This document shows, one piece after another, positions 8,039 through 15,350 of a stretch of DNA of 64,000 nt. The notes beneath the pieces are model-generated. The model saw only the letters and a program-made list of their open reading frames with translations. It did no database searches and was not told the DNA's origin. Both the position numbers and the translations under genes were made by a program. How positions within the stretch are numbered: the stretch's first letter is position 1; the number at the start of each line of letters is the position of its first letter. The DNA is from Alphaproteobacteria bacterium (GTDB taxonomy: Bacteria; Pseudomonadota; Alphaproteobacteria; Ferrovibrionales; Ferrovibrionaceae): positions 1 through 64,000 of the forward strand of contig CANJGB010000002.1 of the NCBI GenBank assembly GCA_947473805.1. The letters are read 5' to 3'.

Positions 8039-9115
8039 TCATATACCAAACAGGCGGGCCGCGTTCTCGCCCAGGATTTTCCGCTTCGACACGTCGCTGA
8101 GGCCGTTCATCGTCTTCAGTCCCTCGACCACGCCATCGAACGGATGGTCGGGGTGCGGATAGTCGGTCGAGAAACAGATATTGTCGTCGCCGATGGCGTC
8201 GACCGTGAAGGGCAGCAGGCGCTCGTTGCCCTCGGCGGCGACGAAGCACTGGCGACGGAAATATTCCGACGGCATCAGCGGCAACTTCAGACTGGCATGA
8301 CCCCAGTGATGGATGTGGTCGTCCATGCGGTCGATCCAGTACGGCGCCCAGGCGACGCCGCATTCGACCGTCATGGTGCGCAGCTTCGGGTGCCGTTCCA
8401 GCACGCCGCCGCAGATCATGCTGAGCAAGGCCATCTGCTGCTCGAACGGGTGCGAGATCATGTGCCGGAACATGAAATTGTCGTAGCGGTCCATGCCGGT
8501 CTGGTTGAGGTCCTGGGTCGTGCCTTCGTGCAGCACGACGGGGGCGTTGTATTCCTCCAGCACGTCCCACAACGGTTCGTAGGCCGGGTGGTCCATGGTG
8601 CGGCCACCGACCGGGTTCGGCCGCATGAAGACGCCGCGCAGCCCCAGTTCGCCGAGGCCGCGGCGGGCCTCCTTGATCGCCTCATCGACATCGATCTGCG
8701 GAATGATGCAGGGCGCGACCAGCCGCTTCGGATCGTACTTCACGAAGTCGCTGGCCCAGTTGTTGTACGCTTGGCACAACGCCACGCAGGTCGGCACATC
8801 CTTCAGACTGAAGAAATACAGGCCCGAGGTGGGGTAGATCACCATGGTATCGACGCCAGCCTCGTCCATGTCGGCGATGCGCGCCTTCGGGTCGAACGAG
8901 CCGGGCTTCTTGTCCATGGTCACGCCGCCCGGCGGTGGCGGCGCGTTCGGGATGTACTCCATCATGTGGTTGGCGATGACGCGGCGGCTGCGGCCCTGGT
9001 TGTCGATCACCTTCTTCGGCGCGGCATGGCGAAATTTCGGATCGAGATACTTGTTCCAGACCTCGGGCGGTTCGACGAAATGGGCATCGGCATCGATCAC
9101 ACGATAGGCGGTCAT
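8039..9115 (-). CDS. Amidohydrolase-2 family protein (ACMSD/decarboxylase-like TIM barrel)
   Basis: 358 residues, start MTAYRVIDADAHFVEPPEVW. The N-terminal DxDxH metal motif (Asp8-Asp10-His12) plus the C-terminal CFSTDYPHPDHPFDG block, with its metal-ligand Asp, place it in the amidohydrolase-2 family, which includes ACMSD, gamma-resorcylate and related non-oxidative decarboxylases as well as hydrolases. HEGTTQD supplies another ligand histidine. It sits between the two D-aminoacylase paralogs (22 bp from the upstream one) and is probably cotranscribed. In similar catabolic clusters such proteins act on aromatic or carboxylic intermediates; here the substrate is unknown. Confidence 0.9.
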   Translation of the reverse strand: MTAYRVIDADAHFVEPPEVWNKYLDPKFRHAAPKKVIDNQGRSRRVIANHMMEYIPNAPPPPGGVTMDKKPGSFDPKARIADMDEAGVDTMVIYPTSGLYFFSLKDVPTCVALCQAYNNWASDFVKYDPKRLVAPCIIPQIDVDEAIKEARRGLGELGLRGVFMRPNPVGGRTMDHPAYEPLWDVLEEYNAPVVLHEGTTQDLNQTGMDRYDNFMFRHMISHPFEQQMALLSMICGGVLERHPKLRTMTVECGVAWAPYWIDRMDDHIHHWGHASLKLPLMPSEYFRRQCFVAAEGNERLLPFTVDAIGDDNICFSTDYPHPDHPFDGVVEGLKTMNGLSDVSKRKILGENAARLFGI

Positions 9116-9137
9116 GGTGTTTCTCCCGTGGAAATTC

Positions 9138-10859
9138 TTACGGCGCCGCCTGGTGGCCGCGGACGAGGCGGCCGGGCAGGGCGCCCGTCGCCTCGCCATT
9201 GCGATACGTGACGGCGCCACCGACAACGGTGACGTCATAGCCGCTGGCGCGCTGCATCAGGCGGCGGCCGCCGGCCGGCAGGTCGCGCTGGATGGTGGGC
9301 ACGCCAAGGCGCAGATGGTCGAAGTCGATCACGTTGATGTCGGCGCGATAGCCCGGCGCGAGCACGCCGCGATCGTTCAGGCCCATCACGGACGCCGTGT
9401 CGTGGCTCAGCGACTTTACGACCAAAGGCAGGGTGAAGCGGTCGTGTTTGCGATCACGCGCCCAGTGCGTCAGCAGGAAGGTGGAGTAGCTGCCGTCGCA
9501 GATGCTGCCGAGATGCGCGCCGGCATCGCCGAGGCCGGGCACCGTGTCGCGGTGGCTGAGCATGTCGTGCACGGTGTCGAGCGAAGCCTCGGCGTAGTTC
9601 GAGATCGCCATGTACAGCAGGTTGCGGCCATCGCGTTCGAGCAGAAGGTCATAGGCGCGTTCCTCGGGCCGCACGCCCATGCGTGCCGCCTGCGCGGCCA
9701 CGCTGTCGTCGGGCGAGGGTTCATAGTTCGGCGGGTCGCTTAGTTCGAACAGGCGGTCGAAGAAGCGCGTACGCACGCCTAGCGCGTTGGTCGGATTGGG
9801 ATCGGGCGGTTCGTTGATGATGCGGGCGCGGATATCGGGCTGGCGCAGCGCGCGGATTTTCTCCGCGAACGGCAGACACGACAACGCGCGATAGGTTTCC
9901 GTGGTGTAGAACGGATTGAGCGTCAACTCATGTCCCAGCAGCAGGCCCAGCGGGCGTGGCAGGATCTGCACCTTCACCCACTTGCCGGCATCGTTCGCCT
10001 GGGCGACCCAGTCCAGTGTGCGGCGCCAGATGTCGGGTCGGCGGTGGTTCTGCGTCATCGCGAAGCTGATGCGGCACCCCGAGCCGGCGATGATGCGATC
10101 CAGTTCCGACAGCGCATCTTCCTGCGGGTCCCAGTCGCTGACGAACTGCATCAGGCCATCCCCGGTCTCGCGCACGGCGCGGGCGAGGACGGTCAGTTCT
10201 TCCTCGGTGGCCTTGAGCGTCGGCGTCGTCTCGCCATTGCTGGAGCGGTGCAGCAGGGTGCGGGACGTGCCAAAGCCCATGGCGCCGGCCTGCATCGCCT
10301 GGCGCATCAGCCGGTCCATCTCGGCCAGATCACGCGGTGTCGCGGCGTCGCGGCTGGCCGCACGCTCGCCCATCACATAGACGCGCAACGCCGCGTGCGG
10401 CACGTAGCCAGCGACGTCGATGTCATACCTGCGGCGCGAGAGGAAATCGAAATAGTCGGGGAAGCTCTCCCACTGCCACGGCACACCCTCGGACAGGACG
10501 ACGCCGGGAATGTCCTCGACGCCTTCCATCAGGCGCAGCAGCATGTCGCGCTGGTCGGGCCGGCACGGCGCGAAGCCGACGCCGCAATTGCCCATCACCG
10601 CCGTCGTGACACCGTGGAACGATGAGGGATGCAGGCGCTCGTCCCACGTCGCCTGGCCGTCGTAGTGGGTGTGCACATCGACAAAGCCGGGCGTGACAAT
10701 CCTGCCCTTGGCGTCGATTTCCTCGGTGCCGGTGGCCAGCACGTCGCCCACGGCAACAATGCGACCGTTGCGGACGGCGATATCGGCCTCGTAGGGCTCG
10801 CCGCCGCGGCCATCGACGACCAGCCCGTGACGAACGACGAGATCGACCTTGTCGGCCAC
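9138..10859 (-). CDS. N-acyl-D-amino-acid deacylase family amidohydrolase (D-aminoacylase-like) 2
   Basis: 573 residues. The GTG start ([20 protein letters not shown]) is chosen from GGGAGGAAAC upstream; a longer frame runs into the divergent lysR promoter and is not conserved. [11 protein letters not shown] (His63, His65) is the metal motif, and [17 protein letters not shown] and [20 protein letters not shown] are the other family blocks. It is the first gene of the minus-strand amidohydrolase/Bug block and diverges from the LysR gene, the usual geometry for LTTR-controlled catabolic operons. Similar to, but clearly different from, the copy at 6280-7977, so the two probably have different substrates. 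Confidence 0.9.
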   Translation of the reverse strand: MADKVDLVVRHGLVVDGRGGEPYEADIAVRNGRIVAVGDVLATGTEEIDAKGRIVTPGFVDVHTHYDGQATWDERLHPSSFHGVTTAVMGNCGVGFAPCRPDQRDMLLRLMEGVEDIPGVVLSEGVPWQWESFPDYFDFLSRRRYDIDVAGYVPHAALRVYVMGERAASRDAATPRDLAEMDRLMRQAMQAGAMGFGTSRTLLHRSSNGETTPTLKATEEELTVLARAVRETGDGLMQFVSDWDPQEDALSELDRIIAGSGCRISFAMTQNHRRPDIWRRTLDWVAQANDAGKWVKVQILPRPLGLLLGHELTLNPFYTTETYRALSCLPFAEKIRALRQPDIRARIINEPPDPNPTNALGVRTRFFDRLFELSDPPNYEPSPDDSVAAQAARMGVRPEERAYDLLLERDGRNLLYMAISNYAEASLDTVHDMLSHRDTVPGLGDAGAHLGSICDGSYSTFLLTHWARDRKHDRFTLPLVVKSLSHDTASVMGLNDRGVLAPGYRADINVIDFDHLRLGVPTIQRDLPAGGRRLMQRASGYDVTVVGGAVTYRNGEATGALPGRLVRGHQAAP

Positions 10860-10927
10860 CTTGTTTCCTCCCGTTTCACAAGGGGTAGCGTGAAACGGGG
10901 GCCTTGATAACGCCCGCAGGGCGCGTA

Positions 10928-10954
10928 CCATCTTTACGGAATCTGCAAAGATGG
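10928..10954. promoter_or_regulatory. LysR-type operator (T-N11-A inverted repeat)
   Basis: Perfect 8-bp arms CCATCTTT (10928-10935) and AAAGATGG (10947-10954) flank an 11-base spacer, giving the T-N11-A LTTR box. It lies in the divergent region between the second D-aminoacylase gene and lysR, about 70 bases from the hydrolase start and immediately in front of the preferred lysR start. This fits a site for both autoregulation and control of the catabolic operon. Confidence 0.65.
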
Positions 10955-10959
10955 CTGGG

Positions 10960-11871
10960 ATGGAAACGCTACACGCCATACGTCTGTTTGTGCGCACGGT
11001 GCAGGACGGCAGCCTGTCGGCCGCCGGGCGGCACGTGGGCCTGTCGGCGGCGTCGGTGTCGCGCCACATTAATGCGTTGGAGGGCAGCCTCGGCGTTCGC
11101 CTGCTCAACCGGTCCAGCCGCAAGCTGAGCCTGACCGAACCAGGCGAAGTGTTCTACCGGCGGGTCGAGCCGATCCTGGCCGACCTGAAGGATGCGTCCG
11201 AGGCGGTGACCCATTTCCATTCCGGCCTGGTCGGCACGCTGCGGGTGCGGGCGCCGATTACCGCCGGCACCGTGGTCATCGCGCCGGCTCTGCCCCGCTT
11301 CCTGGAACAGTATCCGGACCTGAAGGTCGACCTGCGCCTGTCGAACCTGAACGCGGTCGACCTGGCGGGCGAGGATATCGACATCGATCTCCGCGTCGGC
11401 ACGCTGGAGGATTCAACGCTGATCGGCCGCAAGCTGAGCCCCAGCGTACCGGTTGTCTGCGCCAGCCCCGCCTATCTGGCGGGCCGCACGATACCGCGCG
11501 TGCCCGAGGACCTGGTGGCGCACAATTGCATCACTTACGAGCGCAACCTGGCTCGCCCGACCTGGCGCTTCCGTGCCGCCAATGGCGTGGTGAAGGAATT
11601 GAGCGTGACGGGCAGCCTGCGGACCGACAATGGCGTGGTGCTGCGCGCTGCGCTGGTGCAGGGCGTCGGCATCGGCCTGATGCCGGCCTGGTCGGTGGCG
11701 GACGAACTGGCGGCCGGACGTCTGGTGCGGCTGTTCACCGACTACGAAGTGACGCCGACCGATTTTGGCTACTCGGTTTACGCTGTGTACCAGCACAACC
11801 GGCGCGGCTCCGCCAAAGTGGTGGCGTTCGTCGATTTCCTGGCCGACCTGTTCCGCCGCGCGGCGGCCTAG
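10960..11871 (+). CDS. LysR family transcriptional regulator
   Basis: 303 residues. METLHAIRLFVRTVQDGSLS begins the winged HTH (residues 1-60), and SVSRHINALEGSLGVRLLNR is the recognition helix and wing. The C-terminal part (90-295) is a type 2 periplasmic-binding-protein effector domain. I prefer ATG 10960 over 10951 because it matches the normal LTTR N-terminus and leaves the T-N11-A operator in the leader. Divergent from the amidohydrolase/Bug operon, which it probably activates in response to a pathway metabolite. Its TAG stop overlaps the TAG stop of the convergent gntR gene within the palindrome CTAG. Confidence 0.92.
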   Translation: METLHAIRLFVRTVQDGSLSAAGRHVGLSAASVSRHINALEGSLGVRLLNRSSRKLSLTEPGEVFYRRVEPILADLKDASEAVTHFHSGLVGTLRVRAPITAGTVVIAPALPRFLEQYPDLKVDLRLSNLNAVDLAGEDIDIDLRVGTLEDSTLIGRKLSPSVPVVCASPAYLAGRTIPRVPEDLVAHNCITYERNLARPTWRFRAANGVVKELSVTGSLRTDNGVVLRAALVQGVGIGLMPAWSVADELAAGRLVRLFTDYEVTPTDFGYSVYAVYQHNRRGSAKVVAFVDFLADLFRRAAA

Positions 11872-12548
11872 GCGCCGAACACACCCTGGTCGATCAGGTG
11901 GGCGACGATGGCGTCGCCGTGGCGCCGGTACATGCGCGCACAGCTATCCGCTGCCGCCCTGCCGTCGCGCTGGCGCATTGCGGCGAGCATGTCGGTCATG
12001 CCTTCACGGGCGATGGGCCCCGCGGCCGGCACGACGGCGAACAGGTTGCCGGGCACAATCCCGGCAAGGCTGCGGAGCGCGGCGCGCAGGCTGGATGAGC
12101 CGGCAACCTGGTTCACCAGGGCGTAAAAAGCGGTAACGAAATCGAGCAGGGCGTCCGGTGACTTGGTTGCCGCGATGCGCTTGCCCAGCGCCATGAGGCG
12201 ATCCAAGGCGGCATCGTCGGCGCGTTCGCTGGCCAATCGAGCCGCATGGCCGAAGACCACGCCGCACAGTTCGAAATGATCGTGCACCACGCCGGCGTCA
12301 AATGGCGCGACGAAGGCGCCGCGGTGCGCATGCAATACGACCCGGCCTTCCTGGCCCAAGGCGACGACAGCCTCGCGCACCGGCGTGGCGCTGACCCCTA
12401 ACGTCAGCGCGATCTCGGCCTGGGGCACGCGGTCGCCGGGGCGCAGGTTGCCGGTGAAGATGAGGCGCTTGATCTCAAGCCCGATGTCGTGGGCGGCGGT
12501 GGCGCGCGGACGGGACAGGGGGGCGGTTGAAAGCGACTTGACCGACAT
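11868..12548 (-). CDS. GntR family regulator, FadR/FCD subfamily
   Basis: 226 residues. The winged HTH at residues 18-85 shows IKRLIFTGNLRPGDRVPQAE and LGVSATPVREAVVALGQEGR, the GntR signature. The FCD ligand domain (95-220) retains the scattered His residues (HDHFELCGVVFGHAA, RRHGDAIVAHL) that bind metal or carboxylate in this family. It diverges from two heme-oxygenase-fold genes, and the intergenic region contains an 18-bp palindrome overlapping a promoter, so it is very likely their repressor and its own. The effector is unknown. Converges with lysR, sharing 4 bases. Confidence 0.92.
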   Translation of the reverse strand: MSVKSLSTAPLSRPRATAAHDIGLEIKRLIFTGNLRPGDRVPQAEIALTLGVSATPVREAVVALGQEGRVVLHAHRGAFVAPFDAGVVHDHFELCGVVFGHAARLASERADDAALDRLMALGKRIAATKSPDALLDFVTAFYALVNQVAGSSSLRAALRSLAGIVPGNLFAVVPAAGPIAREGMTDMLAAMRQRDGRAAADSCARMYRRHGDAIVAHLIDQGVFGA

Positions 12549-12550
12549 GA

Positions 12551-12584
12551 TTGATCATCATTATCCTATATTTTATAAAATATA
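12551..12584 (+). promoter_or_regulatory. Promoter and palindromic operator of the GntR/heme-oxygenase-fold cassette
   Basis: -35 TTGATC at 12551-12556, exactly 17 bases, then -10 TATAAA at 12574-12579. The -10 lies inside an 18-bp perfect palindrome, TATATTTTATAAAATATA (12567-12584). Repression by a dimeric regulator binding the palindrome, most simply the divergently encoded GntR protein, would block RNA polymerase. The palindrome also offers a symmetric TATAAA for transcription toward gntR. Confidence 0.65.
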
Positions 12585-12606
12585 AAGTTCTTCGGAGGAA
12601 CGTCCC

Positions 12607-13380
12607 GTGTCGATGTCATCTGCCATCCCGCACGCACCCGATCCGTCAAAGTGGATCAACCCGCCCGACATTTTCAAATTCCGCGCGCGGCCAAAGGGCA
12701 TTCCGGTGCCCGAGTTCTGGGCCAAGATGGAAGGCCTGCTGCGCGCGAAGTCGGCGGCGAGCAGCCCGTTCGTAAAGGCAGTGGCCGATGGCACCGCGCC
12801 GCGCGAGGCGGTGCAGCGCTTCGCCCGCGACCTGCCGCTGATCGCCCGCGACCTGCCGCTGATCGAGGGCGAGATCGCCTCGCGCGCATCGCTGCACGGG
12901 GTCAACACCGTCATCCTGCTCAGCTACGGCTCGACCCTGGCGTTCGGTTATAATGGCTTCGCCCCACTGACCGAACTGGCGGAGAGGTTCGCCCAGGCCA
13001 TGGGCGTCAATTCCAGCACCGGGCAGGCATCGCGCCGCACGACGGTATTCCTCGCCTGTGTCCGCAGCCTGGGCCTGGAATGGCTTGAGGCCGGCGTTGC
13101 CGCCACATCCATCGACGCGCAATGGGCGGAGGTCGCGAAGGTGCTCAAGGCAGGCCTGCAAAAGCATTATGGCGTGCCGGTGGAGGCGCTGGCCTGTTTC
13201 GATGCGCTTGCGGCCTTTGATGGGCCGCGCACGACCGAGCGTCCGCTGATGCTGCAGGAACTGGCGCAGTCCGGCTACCACCAGTACGTCGTCACCCATG
13301 CGATCCGCGAAAGCACCGGCGTGTGGCGGCACATGTGGGACGGCTGGCTGTCGCGCCCGGCCGAGGAAGACGCTCAATAA
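12607..13380 (+). CDS. Heme-oxygenase-fold (TenA/PqqC-like) protein with apparently degenerate metal site
   Basis: 257 residues, GTG start 7 bases after CGGAGGAA. The helical pattern matches TenA/PqqC-like proteins (VPEFWAKMEGLLRAKSAA, the LACVRSLGLEWLEAG segment, C-terminal GYHQYVVTHAIRESTGVW). The position where catalytic relatives carry HxxxDxxH reads HQYVVTH here (225-231), so the dimetal site looks incomplete. Residues 73-79 and 80-86 are an exact tandem repeat (ARDLPLI twice) encoded by a perfect 21-bp DNA duplication. It is 21 bp upstream of a second family member, so the two may form a heteromer with this one as the non-catalytic subunit; that is inference. Function unknown. Confidence 0.75.
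   Translation: MSMSSAIPHAPDPSKWINPPDIFKFRARPKGIPVPEFWAKMEGLLRAKSAASSPFVKAVADGTAPREAVQRFARDLPLIARDLPLIEGEIASRASLHGVNTVILLSYGSTLAFGYNGFAPLTELAERFAQAMGVNSSTGQASRRTTVFLACVRSLGLEWLEAGVAATSIDAQWAEVAKVLKAGLQKHYGVPVEALACFDALAAFDGPRTTERPLMLQELAQSGYHQYVVTHAIRESTGVWRHMWDGWLSRPAEEDAQ
12823..12864 (+). repeat. 21-bp perfect tandem duplication inside the heme-oxygenase-fold gene
   Basis: The 21-base unit at 12823-12843 (starting GCCCGCGACCTGCC) is repeated without mismatch at 12844-12864. It stays in frame and inserts seven residues (ARDLPLI). The absence of any silent difference points to a recent duplication by slippage, or to an assembly artefact. Confidence 0.9.
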
Positions 13381-13401
13381 AACAAAGATCCGGAGGAAAA
13401 A

Positions 13402-14094
13402 ATGGCCCAGGCAAAACGGAACGAAGACGAGTTCGCCAAGGAGATGGAGCATATCCGTGCCACCAACTCCGTCGTGACCACGCAGTTCTGCCAGGATCTG
13501 CGCGACGGCAAGGCGCCCATTGCGGGCGTGAAGGGGCTGGCGGTGCAGACCTACTATATGACGATCCGCACCGGCGCGCCGTGCATTGGCAAGCCCTATG
13601 GCTTTCGCGATGCGGGGCCGGAAATACTGCATACGGCAATTGCCAATGCGGTGGGCGAGATCGGTTATACCGGCGATGCGCCGCACGTCTTCCTCGCGCG
13701 CAACATGTGCTACGGCCTGGGCATGACCGACGAAGAGATCGAGGACACGCCGATCACCCCGGAGATGTATGGCTACATCGAGATGATGAGCCTGAACAAC
13801 CGCACCAACGTGCCGCGGCTGCGCGGTGCCATAGAAATTACCGAAGCGGACAGCGCCTATTCATCGCAGCTGGTCGCCGACGCCTGCCGCAAGCATTACA
13901 AGCTGGACGACGATGGCGTGCGCTACTGGCTGGTTCACGGCTATGCGGATCTGGAGCATGGCGAGGAGAATGCGCGCATCGCGCATGCCTTGTGCGCGAC
14001 GCGGGAGGACCAGGACGAGGTGCTGAGCAACGCGACGCGCGCGATCAAGACTCGGCGCGTGGTGTGGGAGTCGTTCCGCAGCCTCTACAACTGA
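13402..14094 (+). CDS. Heme-oxygenase-fold (TenA/PqqC/CADD-like) putative dimetal oxygenase
   Basis: 230 residues with SD GGAGGAAAAA. The segment VHGYADLEHGEEN carries His179-x3-Asp183-x2-His186, the HxxxDxxH arrangement of the third metal-binding helix in CADD-like heme-oxygenase-fold diiron enzymes. Glu86 and His95 (GEIGYTGDAPH) and Glu145 or Glu148 are plausible remaining ligands. This makes it a candidate non-heme iron oxidase or oxygenase, whereas the upstream neighbour lacks the motif. Both genes are probably cotranscribed under GntR control. It is not PqqC itself: no pqqA, B, D or E is nearby. Substrate unknown. Confidence 0.78.
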   Translation: MAQAKRNEDEFAKEMEHIRATNSVVTTQFCQDLRDGKAPIAGVKGLAVQTYYMTIRTGAPCIGKPYGFRDAGPEILHTAIANAVGEIGYTGDAPHVFLARNMCYGLGMTDEEIEDTPITPEMYGYIEMMSLNNRTNVPRLRGAIEITEADSAYSSQLVADACRKHYKLDDDGVRYWLVHGYADLEHGEENARIAHALCATREDQDEVLSNATRAIKTRRVVWESFRSLYN

Positions 14095-14105
14095 GGTCGG
14101 TCGGT

Positions 14106-15200
14106 TCAGGCGGTTGCGGCGGCGCGCCGGTACAGGATCGTGACCTTCACGCCGTGACCGGGGCTTGATTCCACGTCGAGGCTGGCCTTCGCATTTTCGC
14201 GGAGCGACTGAACGATCAGCGCGCCCAGCTTGCCGCTTTGTGGCCATTCCACTCCATCGGGCAGGCCAACGCCGTCATCGGCGACGACGACCCGGCAGCC
14301 GCCGCCGTCAGCGAGGCTCTGTACACTGATGGTGCCGCCATCGCGGCCGACGAAGGCGTGTTTCAGCGCGTTGGTCAGCAGTTCGTTGATGACGAGGCCA
14401 ATCGGCAGGGCGACGTTGACCGAGACCGGATAGGCATCGACCTTAAGTTCAAGCCGGATGCCCTCGACCGCATGCGAGTGCATCACCGACGAGGCGATTT
14501 CGCTCAGATAGACGCCGAGGTCGATTTCGTCCTTCTGCTCATGCTCCGACAGCAGCTTGTAGATGAGCTGTATGGAGTCGATCCGGCCGGCCAGCCGATC
14601 GAACGGCTTGGTATCCATTTTTCCGCGCGCGTTACGCGCCTCTATGCGGATCAGGGCGGTGATCATCTGGAGATTGTTTTTTACCCGGTGCTGGATTTCC
14701 AGCAGCAGGGTGTCCTTCTCGCGAATTTTCTGTTCGATCTCTTCGCGAAGGACTTCGGTTGACGCGCTGACATCCACAAGCGCGGCGAGACGGTAGGACG
14801 GCGTGCCCTCATCGTCCTGGATGACATTGGAATAGACGTTGGCGACGGCGGCCTCGGCGGCGGGGCGCTCAATCTTGAACGTGCCGACGAAATCAACTGA
14901 CTCGGCGATAGCCTCGCTAAGTTTCCGCGCTTCCTGCTCGCCGGTGCCTTCGCCTTGCAGAACCGTCCATGTTTTGCCGACGACCTGGGCCGCCTTGAGG
15001 ACCGTCAGCCTTTCGAATTCGCGATTTGCGTAGACGATGCGCTCGCGGTCCTTGAGTTCCGAAATCGCGATGGCGATGGGGACCTGGTCGAGAAATCGGC
15101 GAAACTGCCTGCTTTCCAGGGCGTCGGCCAAATCGGGCGTCGCCAGCAGTGTTTCCAGCTGCTCCGTTTTCGCGGCTTCCGGGGGTTCCTGGTTGGTCAA
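14106..15200 (-). CDS. PAS-domain sensor histidine kinase, HisKA_2 type
   Basis: 364 residues. A PAS domain occupies about 35-150 (FLDQVPIAIAISELKDRERI, NREFERLTV). The HisKA_2 phosphoacceptor box EIQHRVKNNLQMI has His171. A HATPase_c domain follows (NELLTNALKHAF N-box, DDGVGLP G1 box, PGHGVKV G2 box). No transmembrane segment, so it is soluble and probably senses a cytoplasmic or redox/light cue through PAS. The start is TTG with AGGAC 7 bases upstream. No response regulator is adjacent, so it is an orphan kinase; this class often feeds the alphaproteobacterial general stress response, which is only a suggestion here. Confidence 0.9.
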   Translation of the reverse strand: MTNQEPPEAAKTEQLETLLATPDLADALESRQFRRFLDQVPIAIAISELKDRERIVYANREFERLTVLKAAQVVGKTWTVLQGEGTGEQEARKLSEAIAESVDFVGTFKIERPAAEAAVANVYSNVIQDDEGTPSYRLAALVDVSASTEVLREEIEQKIREKDTLLLEIQHRVKNNLQMITALIRIEARNARGKMDTKPFDRLAGRIDSIQLIYKLLSEHEQKDEIDLGVYLSEIASSVMHSHAVEGIRLELKVDAYPVSVNVALPIGLVINELLTNALKHAFVGRDGGTISVQSLADGGGCRVVVADDGVGLPDGVEWPQSGKLGALIVQSLRENAKASLDVESSPGHGVKVTILYRRAAATA

Positions 15201-15350
15201 ATTGTGTCCTGGCGAAAAATGCGCTTCGTCACAGGGCTGAGCAAATGCGGGAGTGTTTTCGCAATTGGCAAAAAATGCCCTGCGCGCACGTCCATAAGTG
15301 CGGCGCAGGGCGGCTAAGTCAATCCCTGAACAGGGTTTAGAGCCGAGGCC

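Noticed and set aside
12607-14094. PQQ biosynthesis (pqqC) or thiaminase (tenA) locus
   Set aside because: Fold similarity only; no pqqA/B/D/E or thi genes are adjacent and the key motifs differ between the two proteins.
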